This document shows positions 37,515-50,333 of a stretch of DNA of 64,000 nt, one piece after another (within the stretch, counting starts at the first letter, position 1; each line of letters begins with the position of its first letter). The notes beneath the pieces were generated by a model. It was not told the DNA's origin, did not search any database, and was given only the letters and a program-made list of their open reading frames with translations. The stretch is from Parasponia andersonii. Its lineage: Eukaryota > Streptophyta > Magnoliopsida > Rosales > Cannabaceae. Position numbers and translations under genes: made by a program. The stretch spans positions 73,386 through 137,385 of the forward strand of contig JXTB01000290.1 in NCBI GenBank assembly GCA_002914805.1, given 5' to 3'.

Positions 37515-37690
37515 GTGTCGTACCAACCTTCACTAGGTGAGGATATCTAAGAGAAAATAAGACCGACATCCGCTAAGTAAGGATTCCCGAGGAAAAATAC
37601 GTTAAGAATATGACCATGAGTGTTTTCAGTTTTGTCGCTCTCCTGATTCCTCATTCGATAGTACACACTCGGTACGTACACCACGGCCTA
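37515..37690. repeat. GC-rich conserved island of family-A LTRs
   Basis: About 170 bp that is richer in GC and better preserved than the rest of the LTR. It contains two related near-palindromes about 45 bp apart, of the form CCTCCACTAGGTGAGG and CCTCCCCTAAGCGAGG, then a GTCGCTCTCCTGATTCC block. The same island occurs at 2478-2645, 4336-4510, 57515-57690, 58960-59130 and, in the otherwise different LTR E, at 47395-47553. Confidence 0.75.
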
Positions 37691-38903
37691 TAAGAAAGAT
37701 AAAAGACTTTGTGATAAAGAATGAGATAAAATCGTAATACAATATCTTATAAAACAACATAATCGAACTTTCATAAAAGATTGTTTGTTTATAAGTAAAA
37801 TATTTTGTGAGAATTATATTGTACTTGTTGAGTGAAAGCTCACATTTTATGAGAATCCATACTATAGGTACTAAAGGAAAGAAACTTTTGATTTGATTGA
37901 TGGGTTAGCTAGAATCGAGGCACAGGCAATGGAATACTGCCATTACAATTACTTCTACATATATTCTTATTATGAGACAAATGATTTCAATTATAAACGC
38001 ATGATGTTATTTGAAAACATACTTATAACTTAGCATTTTATTTCGCAATAAATGTTTTAATTAAATTGAACTTTAAAATGTATTTCAATTGAATAGAATT
38101 TAAACAAATGCTTTTCAAAAGATCTAAAGAAGAAAATATTTTGATTTAAATAAATGCAAAATACAAAGGATTTTGTCAAAAAGACCTAAACTGTCTAAGG
38201 AGAGCTTAGGACTTAAGTAGTCCGTATGTGACCCCCTCCTCACTTGGGAGCCTTTTATGGTTGTGCATTATCTAAATCACCCTAATAAAAAATTTATAAA
38301 CAAATTTAAATAAATGTTACTTAACCATCGAGAAATATTTTACTTGTTTTCAAAATTTAAGCAAATGCTTAGTTATGAATATAAATCTCTTAAAAAGAAA
38401 TAAAACCATAAAAAAATTTTGTCATGAATTTTCAGCGTCTAAATTTCTCTTTTTAAAGCTAAGAAGGTAAGTAATTAATAGTCCAAAAAGTTGGGTCATT
38501 ATAGTTTACCCTCTAAAATTATAGAACAAACTCGATAAAATTTATTTTTCAACTTTTCTTAAGTGACAACCAATATGTATAAAAAGAGTTCTATAAAATC
38601 ATAAGAATAAGATATAAATGTAAAACTTTCCAGAAATTAATAGATATATAGAAAGACTTCTCATAAAACTTTCAGACCTTAACAAAATTTTTAATTCCAA
38701 ATATCATATATTGAATTTGAACCTAAATGTAGTAAAATATATTGATGTTGAAAGACTAAGAGTTCTAAGAATTACATTTTTTTTACTTGAATCTTGAAGA
38801 AAACTTTAGAAAACTTCTTAAAATCTTTATAGACTACCACAATTATGAGAGAAAGAGAGGTAAAGAGAAATATAGGAGGAAAGTAGATTGTATTTACTAG
38901 ATA

Positions 38904-38920
38904 GTGCCCTATTTATAGGC
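38904..38920 (-). promoter_or_regulatory. TATA box of element D 3' LTR
   Basis: In sense GCCTATAAATAGGGCAC, about 1.06 kb into the LTR. Same sequence at 50317-50333 in the 5' LTR and a close version at 48908-48923 in LTR E. Confidence 0.75.
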
Positions 38921-39977
38921 TTATTGTAAACATAAAATATACTCTATATATATATGTTTTAAAGTTAATAATAATTACACCACTTACTTAACTTTATTCT
39001 CTTTTTTTTTACTTGTTATCTTTTGATCATGAAATTAATTAATTTCCACTATGTTCTTCTATATGTGGATATATAATATGTAGGCAATATCATCTTTGCA
39101 TTTAGTATCCATTTAATTAATATAATAAATGCACTTTTCAAATAGTTAATGTATTAAACCATATCATCTTTATACTTTTTAAAATTTATTTAGTTTTCTA
39201 ATATTTTTAATTAATTTCCTTTGCTTTAATAGTTAGTGGATATAAACTCATAACATGTTTTGGTAACTCTACCATTAACAAAATAATAGTATACAAAATA
39301 ATATAATTTATTGCCAACTTAGCAAAAGTTGTCGATTATTCTTTTCTTTTCTCTTTTCTTTTTTTTTTAAAAGTTACTTTATTAAATCAAATATATATAT
39401 AATAAATATAATACTTGATCTATAATTTAAGCTCAAATTATTAGAAATTTTAATTTGGACTTCCTTGTATCAAGATAAATGATTAGTGGTCTAAAGCATT
39501 TAGAGCTCAAATACAAACAAGCCATATTAACAACTTCAATTTGGATTCTCCTTATTGGGCCAGATTTAGAGCCTAATAGCAAACATAATTTATTAAGTCC
39601 ATACCATATTAATAATGGTTGTAGTTATATATGTTATATTATGTATCTAATCAAACTTAATTACATGAATATGTACTAACTATTCTATTATCATATATTT
39701 AAAAAAATCAATATTACTTATTAATTTAACATAAGAGGTTAATATTAAAACTACTCAAACACTCAACACATTAAATAATAATTATATGCATGAATTTGGA
39801 AATGCATTTTTTTTTTCTTTTTATTAGGCACACGTGGTTAAACTTGGCTTTTATGTGTGTATTCCACTGCAATCATCTCCTCAAAATTCGTTAGTGCATA
39901 ACTATTTAATTTATGTGATTAAATAATTCAAATAAATATAGTAAAATTTTAGGCTAAGTAACAAATTTGGTATTACA

Positions 39978-39993
39978 ATTTCCTACTCCTTTA
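39978..39993 (-). promoter_or_regulatory. Polypurine tract, element D
   Basis: Sense AAAGGAGTAGGAAAT immediately before the 3' LTR. Confidence 0.82.
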
Positions 39994-40029
39994 AAATAAT
40001 TTCGTCCTCGAAATTACAACTTACCAAAC

Positions 40030-41250
40030 AAGTTCGAATATTTTGCTTTAATCTCATCTACACATTCCCAAGTAGCCTCTTCCATTACATGATTTCTTCA
40101 AAGGACTTTGACCAATTTCATCTTCTTGTTGTGAAGTTCTTTCACTTTTTTTTCCAAGATTTGATCAAGAACTTCTTCATATGTAAGGTCTTTTTGCAAT
40201 TGGAGAAGTTCATAGTTTAAGACATGTGATGGATCACCCAAATATTTTCATATCATAGTGATATGAAAAACATTATGTAGTTCAGAAAGTCTTAGCAATA
40301 ATGCCAATCTATATGCCAAATCCCTAACTCGCTCCAAAATCTCAAAAGGTCCAATCTAACATGGACTTAATTTTCCCTTTATGCCAAATCTCATAATCCC
40401 TTTCATTAGTGCAACCTTAAGAAATACCATATCTCCAACTGAAAACTCCAAGTCCTTTCATCTCTTATTCGCATAATTCTTTTGACAACTCTGGGCTATT
40501 TTCATCTTTGTCCTGATTCTTTCTACAACATCTGATGTTTGTTGTACAATTTTTGGCCTAAGAAGTTTTCTCTTACTAACTTCATCCTAGTGAATTAGAG
40601 ATCGACACTTTCTACCATAGAGAGCCTCATAAGGTGCCATGTCAATCGTCGCTTGGTAGCCGTTATTATAAGAAAATTCGATCAATGGTAGATAGTGATC
40701 CCAAGAAATACCGAAATCTAGAATACAAGCTCTTAACATATCTTCAAGTGTTTGAATTATCTTTTCTAATTGACTGTCAGTCTGGGGATGAAAAGCAATG
40801 CTAAACCTCTACTAGGTACCCATAGCTTTATGTAAACTATTCCAGAATTTAAAGGTAAACCTATGATCTTGATCAGACATAATCAATACTAGAATCCCAT
40901 GCAACCTCACAATTTCATTTATATCAAGCTTGACATACTTATCCATGGAGTAAGTATTACAAGTCAGAAGATAATGTGCCGATTTTATAAGTCTATCCAT
41001 AATTACCCATATGGAGTTTGTACCCTTCTTCGTTCTCGATAACCTAAGGACAAAATCCATGCTGATATGCTCTTATTTACACTCAGGCACTAGTAGTTGT
41101 TACAATAAGCCTAAAGATCGTTGATGCTCTATTTTCACTTGCTGACAGATGAAACAATGCTCAACATGCTATGCAATATCTCTAGGCATATTAACCCACC
41201 AAAAATACTTTTTTAAATCGCGATACATTTTTGTATTTCCTAGATGTATA
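40030..41250 (-). pseudogene. Element D integrase and chromodomain (relic)
   Basis: Integrase core relic (MDFVLRLSRTKKGTNSIWVI, then HGILVLIMSDQDHRFTFKFW and the SLHKAMGT segment at about 40.8-41.1 kb), a GPY/F-like region near 40.3-40.4 kb, and a chromodomain-like end with KELHNKKMKLVKVL and NHVMEEATWE (about 40.04-40.16 kb). Parts are in the order expected of a chromovirus. Broken repeatedly. Confidence 0.87.
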
Positions 41251-41599
41251 AAATAGGGGGTTTCATGTGCCTCTCTCACGATCTCTTTCCTAAGTTCAAT
41301 AATATCATGAAACATAAATGATTTCCTATGTGATCACAAAGTCTTTATATTGGCCATTTTCTACACTTTTATGAAGCTTTATTAAATTTGGATCAATGCC
41401 TTGTGAGGCCTTAATCCGATCAAGAAGAGTTGATTTCATAGACAAAGTAGCCAAGTAAGTAGAATCCCCTTAATCTACAACTTCTAACCTCAAGTGTTGC
41501 ATATCTGATATTAATGATAAGATTTCACATATAGAAGCAACAGAGCTAGAAGATTTTCTACTTAATGTATTAGCAACCACATTCGCCTTTCCTGGATGA

Positions 41600-42760
41600 T
41601 AATTGATCGTACAATCATAATCTTTCACCAACTCAAGCCATTATCGCTACCTCATATTAAGTTCTTTTTGGGTAAAGAAATACTTTAAACTTTTGTGGTC
41701 AGTGTAAATATCACATTTAACCCCATACAAATAGTGTTGCCAAATCTTTAAAGCGAAGACAACTACTGCAAGTTCAAGATCATGTATTGGATAATTCTTC
41801 TTGTACTCCTTCAATTGTTGTGAGATTAGGCTATTACTTTTCCATGTTGCATGAGAACGCATCTCAAACCCGTTTTGGAGGCATCACTATAGATGATAAA
41901 TCCTTCTACTCCTTCAGAAATGGTTAAAACTGGGGCAAAAGTTAATTGTTGTTTTAGTTCTCTAAAACTCTATTCACAATCATTTGATCATATAAACTTC
42001 ACATTTTTCCAGGTCAAATAGATCAATGGAGTCGTAATCTCTGCAAATCCCTCTACAAACCTTCTATAATACATTGCCAAATTGAGAAAACTTCTAACTT
42101 CTATCATATTGGTCAGTGTTGGCCATTCTTGAACTACTTCTACCTTACTAGGGTAAACAAACACACCATCTTTAGAGATGATGTATCCAAGGAAAGAAAT
42201 TTGTGTCATCCAGAATTCACACTTCTTGAATTTTACATAAAGCTTATTCTCTCGAAGAATTTGTAAGACAATGCATAGATAACATTCATGTTTTTCTTTG
42301 GATTTAGAGTATATCAAAATGTCATCAATAAAGATGATAACAAATTGATCAAGGCAATCTTTGAATACTCTGTTCATTAGATCCATAAAAGTTGTAGGGG
42401 CATTAGTTAGGCCAAATGGCATGACAAGAAATTCGTAATGCTTGTATCTCATTTTGAAGGTTGTCTTTGGTGCATCATCTTCCTTAACTTTCAACTGATG
42501 ATAGTCAAAACTTAAATCAATTTTAGAAAAATATCCTATTCCCTGTAATTGATCAAATAAGTCTTCAATTCGAGGCAATGGGTACTTATTCTTTATGGTT
42601 ACTTTGTTCAATTCTCTGTAATCAATACATAGCCTCATTGAACCATCTTTTTTCTTAATAAAGAGTACTGGAGCTCCCCATGGTGAATAACTAGGCCTGA
42701 TGAACTTCTTATCCAAAAGGTCTTAGAGTTCCTCTTTAAGTTCTTTCAATTCAACTGGAG
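41600..42760 (-). pseudogene. Element D reverse transcriptase-RNase H (relic)
   Basis: One of the better preserved relics of the window. In sense: [58 protein letters not shown], the catalytic box [13 protein letters not shown] near 42.33 kb, [20 protein letters not shown], and the RNase H side with [20 protein letters not shown] and [20 protein letters not shown]. Normal Ty3/gypsy order. Confidence 0.92.
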
Positions 42761-43109
42761 CCATACAATAAGGTGTCTTGGAAATAGGCGTAGTGCTAAG
42801 AACTACGTCTATTACGAACTCGATCTCACAATATGTAGGTAGTCCAGGTAAGTATTCGGGAAAAACATCTATAAAGTCTTGAATGACTAGTACCTAGTCT
42901 ATTGCAATCTCTTCCTTTGGTACTTTAATTACTGATGCTGGGAAACCAACATAACCTTTTTTTAGCATGTGTTGAGCCTTCATTGCAGTAATAATAGGTA
43001 TACGAGGTACACTCCTAACTCTGAAGAATGAAAAACTTAGTCTAGTCAGAGGCTAGAACCTCTCTTCCTTTTTACGACAATCAATCCTTGTATGGTTCAT
43101 ACTCAACTA

Positions 43110-43560
43110 ATCCATGCCAAGAATTATATCAAAATCACTACTATCAAGAAGAACAAGATTGACCAAAACTTCTCATCCATTAATTAGGATTTTACATCCT
43201 TTAAATTTACAACTAGAGTTTAGAACAGTTCCTGATGGTGTTGAAACACTAAACCATCTCTCTAAACATTCTGGCACAACTTCTAATTGTTTTGCAAAAG
43301 ATAAGTTGACAAATGAATAGGTAGCACCAGAATAAATCAAAATAGAGGTAGGAATACCAGAAACAATCATAGTACCTACTATAACATCTGAAAAATATTA
43401 TCCTCTTCATATATCATAGCCTAAATACGCCCTTGTGATTTCTTCTGCCCATTGTTGTCATAAGTGGTTTGGTTTTGCTTGCAATCTTTGATGAAGTGTC
43501 CCACCTTGCCACATTTAAAACATAAGTTAGAACCCATTCGAAATTGGCCTGAGTAAGCCT
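43110..43560 (-). pseudogene. Element D protease and zinc-knuckle region (relic)
   Basis: A retropepsin-like motif ILIYSGATYSFVNLSFAKQL is readable near 43.3 kb, in the place of the usual DSGATHSF motif. A CCHC-like stretch (CFKCGKVGHFIKDC-like) lies upstream at 43.47-43.53 kb. Position between gag and polymerase agrees. Confidence 0.8.
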
Positions 43561-43739
43561 TTCTGCACTTCTCGCAAGTTGTCACTACTCGCTTGTTATT
43601 GTTGCCAACTTTAACACCTCTATTGTTGTTTGATTTCTATTTTTGATTATTTTTATTCCATGATTTTCCTTTTTGATATCCAGTTGATTTGTGATTCTCT
43701 GGCTATTTGGGCTTTTCATCATTTTCAGCTAAAATCTAA

Positions 43740-44440
43740 GCTCAATCTAGAACTTCAGCATAGGTAGATAATTTTAGAAATTTGATCGAATGCCTTGAGC
43801 ATGGTTTCAATCCCATCTAGAACATTCTCGCCTTAAGCTCCTTAGTTTCCACTAAGTATGGTGCAAATTGAGATAGTTGTTCATACCGATGTTCATACTG
43901 TGAAACAGTCATGGATCCTTGCACCAAATTGATGAACTCTACCTCTTTAGCTTGCTTCAAAGAATATGGGAAATACTTATCAAAGAATATTTCCTTGAAA
44001 TGGGTCCAGGTAATAAGGTTGGCATGAATATTATGGATATGATCAGTCATCTCCCACTAGTGTGCTACTACATTTTTCATCATGAAGATAGCATACTCAA
44101 TGCATTGTTGATCAATACATGTCAACAAATGAAAAATGTATTCTAGTGCCTTGATCCAGCTTTCTATGAAGAGAGGAGCAGTACCTTCTTCAAAACTCGA
44201 AGGTTTCATCCTCCTAAACTGCTCATAAACTGGGAATAAGACTCCACCAGTTGGAGGAGCTTGAGCAATTTGCGCTTATGGTTGTTGTTAGCACTGCATA
44301 ACTTGATTAACAGAATTTGTTAAGAGTTGCACCACGTTTTCTATACTTATTTGTACATTCAGAGTTTGATTCCTAGCTTGGCCTTAGAACTGATCACCAA
44401 CTCCCTCGGCAGAGGTAATTCGTTACGGCCGCATCTAAAC
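43740..44440 (-). pseudogene. Element D gag (relic)
   Basis: Capsid-region relic: WTHFKEIFFDKYFPYSLKQA followed by KEVEFINLVQGSMTVSQYEH and LSQFAPYLVETKELKARMF, the plant Gag pattern, with the FEEGTAPLFIESW-like lead-in near 44.17 kb. Broken. Confidence 0.85.
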
Positions 44441-44666
44441 ATAAAAAGTAGTTCGTCACGGTGGCATCTAAACATAAAAAACTAGTCTAAGTCTTTTGTA
44501 TTAATGTTCTAAAGTATACTAACACTTACATGCACCTAAAGAAAGAAATAAGTAATTACATTTAATATTTTTCTCTTACCAGTTGGCTAAAGCGGGGTCT
44601 CCATGGCATAAACTGAATTTTGTTTTTTTGTTTTTTTTTAATGTTTATAGAAACAACTAAATGCTC

Positions 44667-44678
44667 GCTTTGATACCA
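44667..44678 (-). promoter_or_regulatory. Primer-binding site, element D
   Basis: Sense TGGTATCAAAGC two bases inside the 5' LTR boundary, matching the tRNA-iMet type site. Confidence 0.9.
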
Positions 44679-47600
44679 ATTGTAGCATTATGTAAATCTA
44701 GATTAAATAAAATGTCAATTTATAGTTTTATCTTATAAGGTTAAAGTAAAAGATAGGTCCATTTTATTTTTTTTGAAAATTTCATTTTCTTTTAAACGTT
44801 ACTATTCGTAATTAAATTAAAGAAATACTTTTTTAATGAAGATTTATTTTACTTCATAATTGAAATTAAGTCTCAAAATAGAAATTAAATTCATATACCT
44901 CATAAAAATAAAATCACACTTATTTTTGGTCAAATAATTAAGTACTTGAAAGTAAGAACATAAAATTACTTAAAATATTTTATTGCTATTTGGGATTCCG
45001 CCACTGCCAACCAACCTCGAGTAGAAATTATTACTCATCTGGAAAATTTAAATGAATAGAATGAGCTTGCGCTGAGTAAGTAAATCTCATGCATGTAGTG
45101 AATGTCATGTCACATGAATAGTATACTTTTAGAACCATAACTATGTATCTTTTTTTTTAAAACATTTTGTTCATAAATAATTTCATTTCGTAAACTTTTC
45201 ATATTTGAACTCAACATAGTGTAATGGCAAATCTATTAGAAGTGATAAGTCATAAAACTAGTATCATAACAAGCATATGTAACCCTATAGCTATTCGGAT
45301 CCCATATAGCTATCGTACTACAATGATTACCATCGCAGGTTAAACTTTCGTTATTAATATAGTAACTGTGGATAAATTAGTCAGTTACCCACACTTTTTT
45401 CAAGAACTTAATATACACTTAAAGAAAACATTTTTTAAAACATAGTTTTTGATACATAGTACTTTTAAAAAAAATAATTTCATTGAAAATTATAATTTTT
45501 TTTTTCGTGCAATTATGTGTACACATGTTCATAATATATTTCCATACTTAATGTAACTATTATTGTAGAACATATAACAACGTATTAGTATAATCATAAT
45601 TACATCACAAATAGCACATAATTTTTCATATAAATATATACGGTGTGATTTACTTGCCTTAGGTCCTTAAAAAATTTTACTTGTGCTGGTAGTGAAATTT
45701 CACACACTCGATCTTATTGTAACTACGTAATTACTCATATTATACAACTATAAAATTATACTTCATAACATATATAACTAAAAACTGTAAAACTTTCAAC
45801 AAACAATGCATACTTAAAGCATGTTAAATTCTAGTACAAAACTCCATTTATTTTGAAACTTTACAGATAATATTATAATATAAAAATAAAGTTATAAAAA
45901 ATTATTTAGAATTTTTTTTAAGTAAGCTTTTGCAGGCTTTTACAAATTTCTAATCTATAAATTGAAATTTGATAAAAACTATCAAAACACCAAACCATTC
46001 TTGAATTTTAAAAAATTATTTCTATATACCCAAAAATTTTGATTTAAGAGAACATTTCTCACATAGACAAAAATTATGGATTGAAAATTATACTATTACA
46101 TAGTACATATAATTCTTAAAATTATATCTTAAAATTCATAACTTCACTTAACTTACAAAACTCTATGCTATTTCGAAAATCATAATTAATTATAAATATT
46201 TCCAAAACTTCTAAAAATATTTTGAGTCTCTTATGACATATATATTAGTGTCTAATAAAATTTTTAAGCCTATGTAAAATAAATAGGATTAGATTTTAAT
46301 AATATTATCTTGGATAAACAAAAATATCACCTTTATCAGTTACAAAGGCAATATATAAAGAAAATTTAATAATCATCAGAAATAAAATTATGATAGCACA
46401 AAACTTTCCAGAATATGAGTTAACATATATATGAATATGTTTTTTTAAAATTTTTCAACTCAAATTAAAAATGTTGACTATGATGACCTGACTATTTTTT
46501 AAGACCGACATTTACGTACGTTCATAACTTTTTTTTTTTTAAGTTATAAACTTGGATTATCAAAATTCATGATAATTTGTTTTATTTATATAAAAATCAC
46601 AAGACAGTTAATCAGTTATTCCAAATGTCGTACTAAGAAATTTAGACAAACCATTGAAGAAAGCGTTATATTTTTTTTTAAGGTTTAAATAATACACAAC
46701 TAAAAAGGCTTCTAGGTGAAGAGGTGGGTCACAAGTGATTCTCTTAAATCCTAAGCTCTCCTTGGACGAGTTTAAGTCCTTTTGACAAAGCCCATTTAGT
46801 CTTATAGTTATTCAAATCAAAATATTAGATGCTAAAAATATATTTATTTAAGAATGTTTAATTATTGAAAATATGCTTCAAAATAGTTTATGATATCCTA
46901 TAAAGGGATACTTAAATAAAATTAGTCATATTGTAGATAGTGAAATAATTACTTAATCTTAGAGGCATAATTAATCTTAAAATTAACATTTCATATTTAA
47001 ATATATCGTCTCGATATTAACTCAAGGAAACATAAGACTTAATCTTATATATTTAAGTAAACTATCTTGTTTAAAGTTAAGAAAACATATACAGAATTTA
47101 TTGTGGAGGTATCACAAAATCCGTGCCTCTTATCAATCCCCAGTTTGATTCTGGTCAACACATCATTCAAAACAAAGATTGCTTATCTTCGATATCTACA
47201 ACATGAACATTTATACTACTTGAGCTTTCGCTCAGTAAGTACAATTCGACTCAGAAAACATTTCGTACGAATAGCATTTTATGAAAGTTCAATTTTTACA
47301 TCTTTATGTTATCTTTCAACTTAGATCTTATGAAGTAATCTTTTATCACATATATTATCTTAAAATATTTTATCTTTCTTATGGGCCCTAATGTATGTAT
47401 CAAATGCCCACTTACCGACTGAGAATCAGGAGAGTGACCTTACTGAAATACCAACGGTCATAAACTTAACATATTTTCCTCGAGAATCCTCACCTAGTGG
47501 AGGTCATTCTTATCTTCCCTTAGGAATCCTCACCTAGAGAAGGTTGGTATGACACTTTTATATTCATATCTTTTTCTTAGTTTTCTCTTTAATATAAATG

Positions 47601-47805
47601 AAAGCATATCTATCAAGTTATGAATAATATTGTAAAGTAAATTTGTCTCATCTTAATATCACAGGAGGCATGTATAATCATAGGCACATACACAAGAAAA
47701 ACAAAACATCTCTTATTCAGGAAAAATATCATATTTAATCATTTCAATTATTCTTTTTCGAAATAGAACATACTTTTAAAATTATCTATGCCATAGGAGA
47801 GATTG

Positions 47806-47815
47806 TACTTACCTT
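47806..47815 (-). promoter_or_regulatory. Splice-donor-like site in LTR E
   Basis: Sense AAGGTAAGTA, at the point where the D-like and A-like halves meet. Confidence 0.38.
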
Positions 47816-48907
47816 AACTCCTTAGAAAATGTTCTTTATACTTGCAGTGAAATACCACATACTTAGCCTTGTTGCAACCACGTGCCTCTTCTTTATCCTT
47901 TTTATTTATTATTTATGCATCAACATTCATTTTATATGTCAACATATGCTATCATTGGTCATGTAAAACTTATTTTATGTGTTTGAAAATATCCACAACA
48001 TAAATCCTAAAATAATATTTCACATTAAAATTGTAGAATTTTGGTGCGTAATGCATACTTAAAAAATTCCACATTATAGTAAATAATCCTATTCAATCTA
48101 AATATTTACATGAATCTATTTGCAATAAAAGTTAATCTAAGGATTAAGGTTTAGAATTTAGAAACAATACTTATCACCTTTTTTTTTTAACTTAGAATTT
48201 ATAACAAAATTGTAAAGTTGGGACTAAACGAAAATCATTGAATTTTTTAGAAATGTTTTATAAATCAAACAAATTCAAAATCTTAAAAGCACAATCATTA
48301 ACATATTATAATTTATGTACAATATTTGGAAATTCTAAAATAGATCATTTCATAGCACTTTAATCACTTGTAATTATACTTTAGAATTTATTTTAGCATT
48401 TTGAAATATTAAAATATTGTGTATTATTATAATAAATTTATAGACATCAAAAAATTATGAAACTATTAAGAAATGATCTTGATATATATATCAACTTGTA
48501 TTTAAAATTTTAACCAAAATAAAAATGTTTTCCCTTTAAAATCATAGAACTAATTATATAAAATCTATTTTACAGCTTTTTTTAACTAACGACTAACTTG
48601 TGTTAAATGATTTTTATAAAATTATAGGAGTAGGGTATAAAAGTGAAACTTTTCAGAAATTAAGTACACATATAGACGTAATTTAAAAAATAATTTCAGA
48701 ACTTAATAAGTTTTCTAACTCTATTTATCATAGACTGATTTTGAACCTAAGTATAATAAAATATACAAATATTGAAAGACTAAGAGTTCTATGAATTACC
48801 TTTTTTTTTTTAAGAGGAAACTCTTGAAATCAAAATGGATGACTAGAAACTTTGAGAGAGAGATGAAAGAAAATAATTGAAGGAATTTGATTGCGTTTAC
48901 AAAAGAA

Positions 48908-48923
48908 TGCCCTATTTATAGAC
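48908..48923 (-). promoter_or_regulatory. TATA box of LTR E
   Basis: Sense GTCTATAAATAGGGCA, about 1.0 kb into the LTR, same context as in element D. Confidence 0.7.
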
Positions 48924-50316
48924 TAATTATACGTAAAATATAATTAATATTTAATTAAAAAATATTAATAATAGTCATCATTTACCTAACTTTGTTTTTT
49001 TTTTATTTTGTTATTTTTCTATCGTGCAATTAAATTAATTTTATTTACCTAACTATGCATCATCATCTATTAAAAAAAAAATTATGTTATTATATTTATA
49101 TTTAATATCTATAAAATCCACATAATGGATATACCCTTCAAATAATTAATGTATGATTACATAACTTACCTAATTTTTGTTCTGTTTTCAAATATAATTA
49201 ACAAATTTGTTTATTTTAATGGTGATAATATATAGATAAAATATATTAATGGTCTTTTACATCATTTTCCATTCTTAGAAATGAATTGATGAATGTATAT
49301 ACATATTATTAAAATATATTAATGGCTATACCACTAATTCTTCTTTTACTATATATATATCTATATATATATATATAAATTACTTGTGACTTTTTAACTT
49401 AATATTTGGACTTGAAATACTTATTTCAACTTGGCCTCTCCTACTACCTATTAGGCCAAGATAAATGATACTGGATTAAAGGATTAGACTCTAGTGATAA
49501 TTACAAATAAGAATACTAACAATTTAAAATTTGGACTTTCCTATTACATATTAGGCCAACATAAATGATTATTGAACTCAAACAATTTAGGACCTAATAG
49601 TAAACATAATGGACTAAGCATATTTCTTATTAACAACAATTACTATGTATGTTGTAAAATAATTTATATTTGAAATTAAGTCAAGTTCAACTTGGTGTTC
49701 TTGTGTTTATCTCACAGCAACATATTCTCGAAATTCATTAGTGTATAACTACTCAATTTATATGATCAAATAAATTAAATATACATAATAAATATTTAGA
49801 CAAAAAAATGAATCATGATAAATTCATTCTTAAAGAGAATACACTAATATTAAAAGATCATGACAATTAACAATTATTAAACTAATTTTACAAGTCTAGG
49901 ATTTTCTCTGAGTCTACATTTACCCTCTAAAGTCATAGAACAAACTCGATAAAATTTATTTTCAGCTTTTCTTAGATGACAACGAACATGTATAAAAAGA
50001 GTTCTATAAAATCATACGAGTACGATATAAATGTAAAAGTTTCTAGAAATTAAATAGACATATAGAAAGACTTCTCATAAAAGTTTCAGACCTTAACAAA
50101 ATTTTTAACTCCAAATATCATAGATTGAATTTGAACCTAAGTGTCATAAAATATACTAATGTTGAAAGACTAAGAGTTTTAAGAATTAACTTTTTTTTCT
50201 TGAATCTTGAAGAAAACTTTAGAGAACTTCTTGAAATCCTTATAGACTGCCACAATTATGAGAGAAAGAGAGGTTGAGAGAAATATAAGAGGAAAGTAAA
50301 TTGTGGTTACAAGAGA

Positions 50317-50333
50317 GTGCCCTATTTATAGGC
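50317..50333 (-). promoter_or_regulatory. TATA box of element D 5' LTR
   Basis: Sense GCCTATAAATAGGGCAC, identical to that of the 3' LTR at 38904-38920. Confidence 0.72.

Larger units (their letters stand above)
34790..38503 (+). mobile_element. Family-A solo LTR inside the element D 3' LTR
   Basis: Complete family-A LTR of 3.7 kb, TGTAACACCCTAGG...GGTCATTATA, plus orientation, with no internal region. The flanks ATTTA (34785-34789) and GTTTA (38504-38508) fit a 5-bp target duplication. Two other D LTR copies carry the same spot as ...AATATTTACCCTC (about 21345-21358) or an equivalent, showing the site before insertion. It contains a TATA box (35653-35663), a donor-like site (37197-37206), and the conserved GC-rich island (about 37515-37690). 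Confidence 0.93.
32921..39977 (-). repeat. Element D 3' LTR (contains an A solo LTR)
   Basis: Plus strand TGTAATATTACGTAAATC...TTTGGTATTACA. Collinear with 44681 onward and with the solo LTR starting at 17874. The interruption at 34790-38503 is described separately. Confidence 0.92.
46475..49918 (-). mobile_element. LTR E: solo LTR, mosaic of D-like and A-like halves
   Basis: About 3.4 kb lying inside the element D 5' LTR; D sequence resumes at TTTACCCTCTAAAG (49919). In sense, its first ~2.1 kb (49918 down to about 47820) is a diverged family-D U3 and promoter region with a TATA box at 48908-48923. The rest (about 47820 down to 46481) resembles the family-A U5 side, including the GC-rich island (47395-47553) and the AAGCTCTCCTTGG block near 46750. 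The join lies in a segment shared by A and D around the donor-like TACTTACCTT (47806-47815). The edges are TG...CA-like (…TCTACA at 49918), but no clean target duplication was found, so exact ends are approximate. Confidence 0.75.

Noticed and set aside
36148-38503. LTR start at the internal TGTAAGACCC (also at 51806 and 56224)
   Set aside because: It looks like a TG...LTR start, but the preceding ~1.3 kb is present in all three copies, and the target duplications at 34785/38504 and 54895/58552 show the LTR begins earlier.
47067-47324. 85-codon plus-strand frame
   Set aside because: Lies in the A-like half of LTR E on the antisense strand; not kept open in related LTRs.
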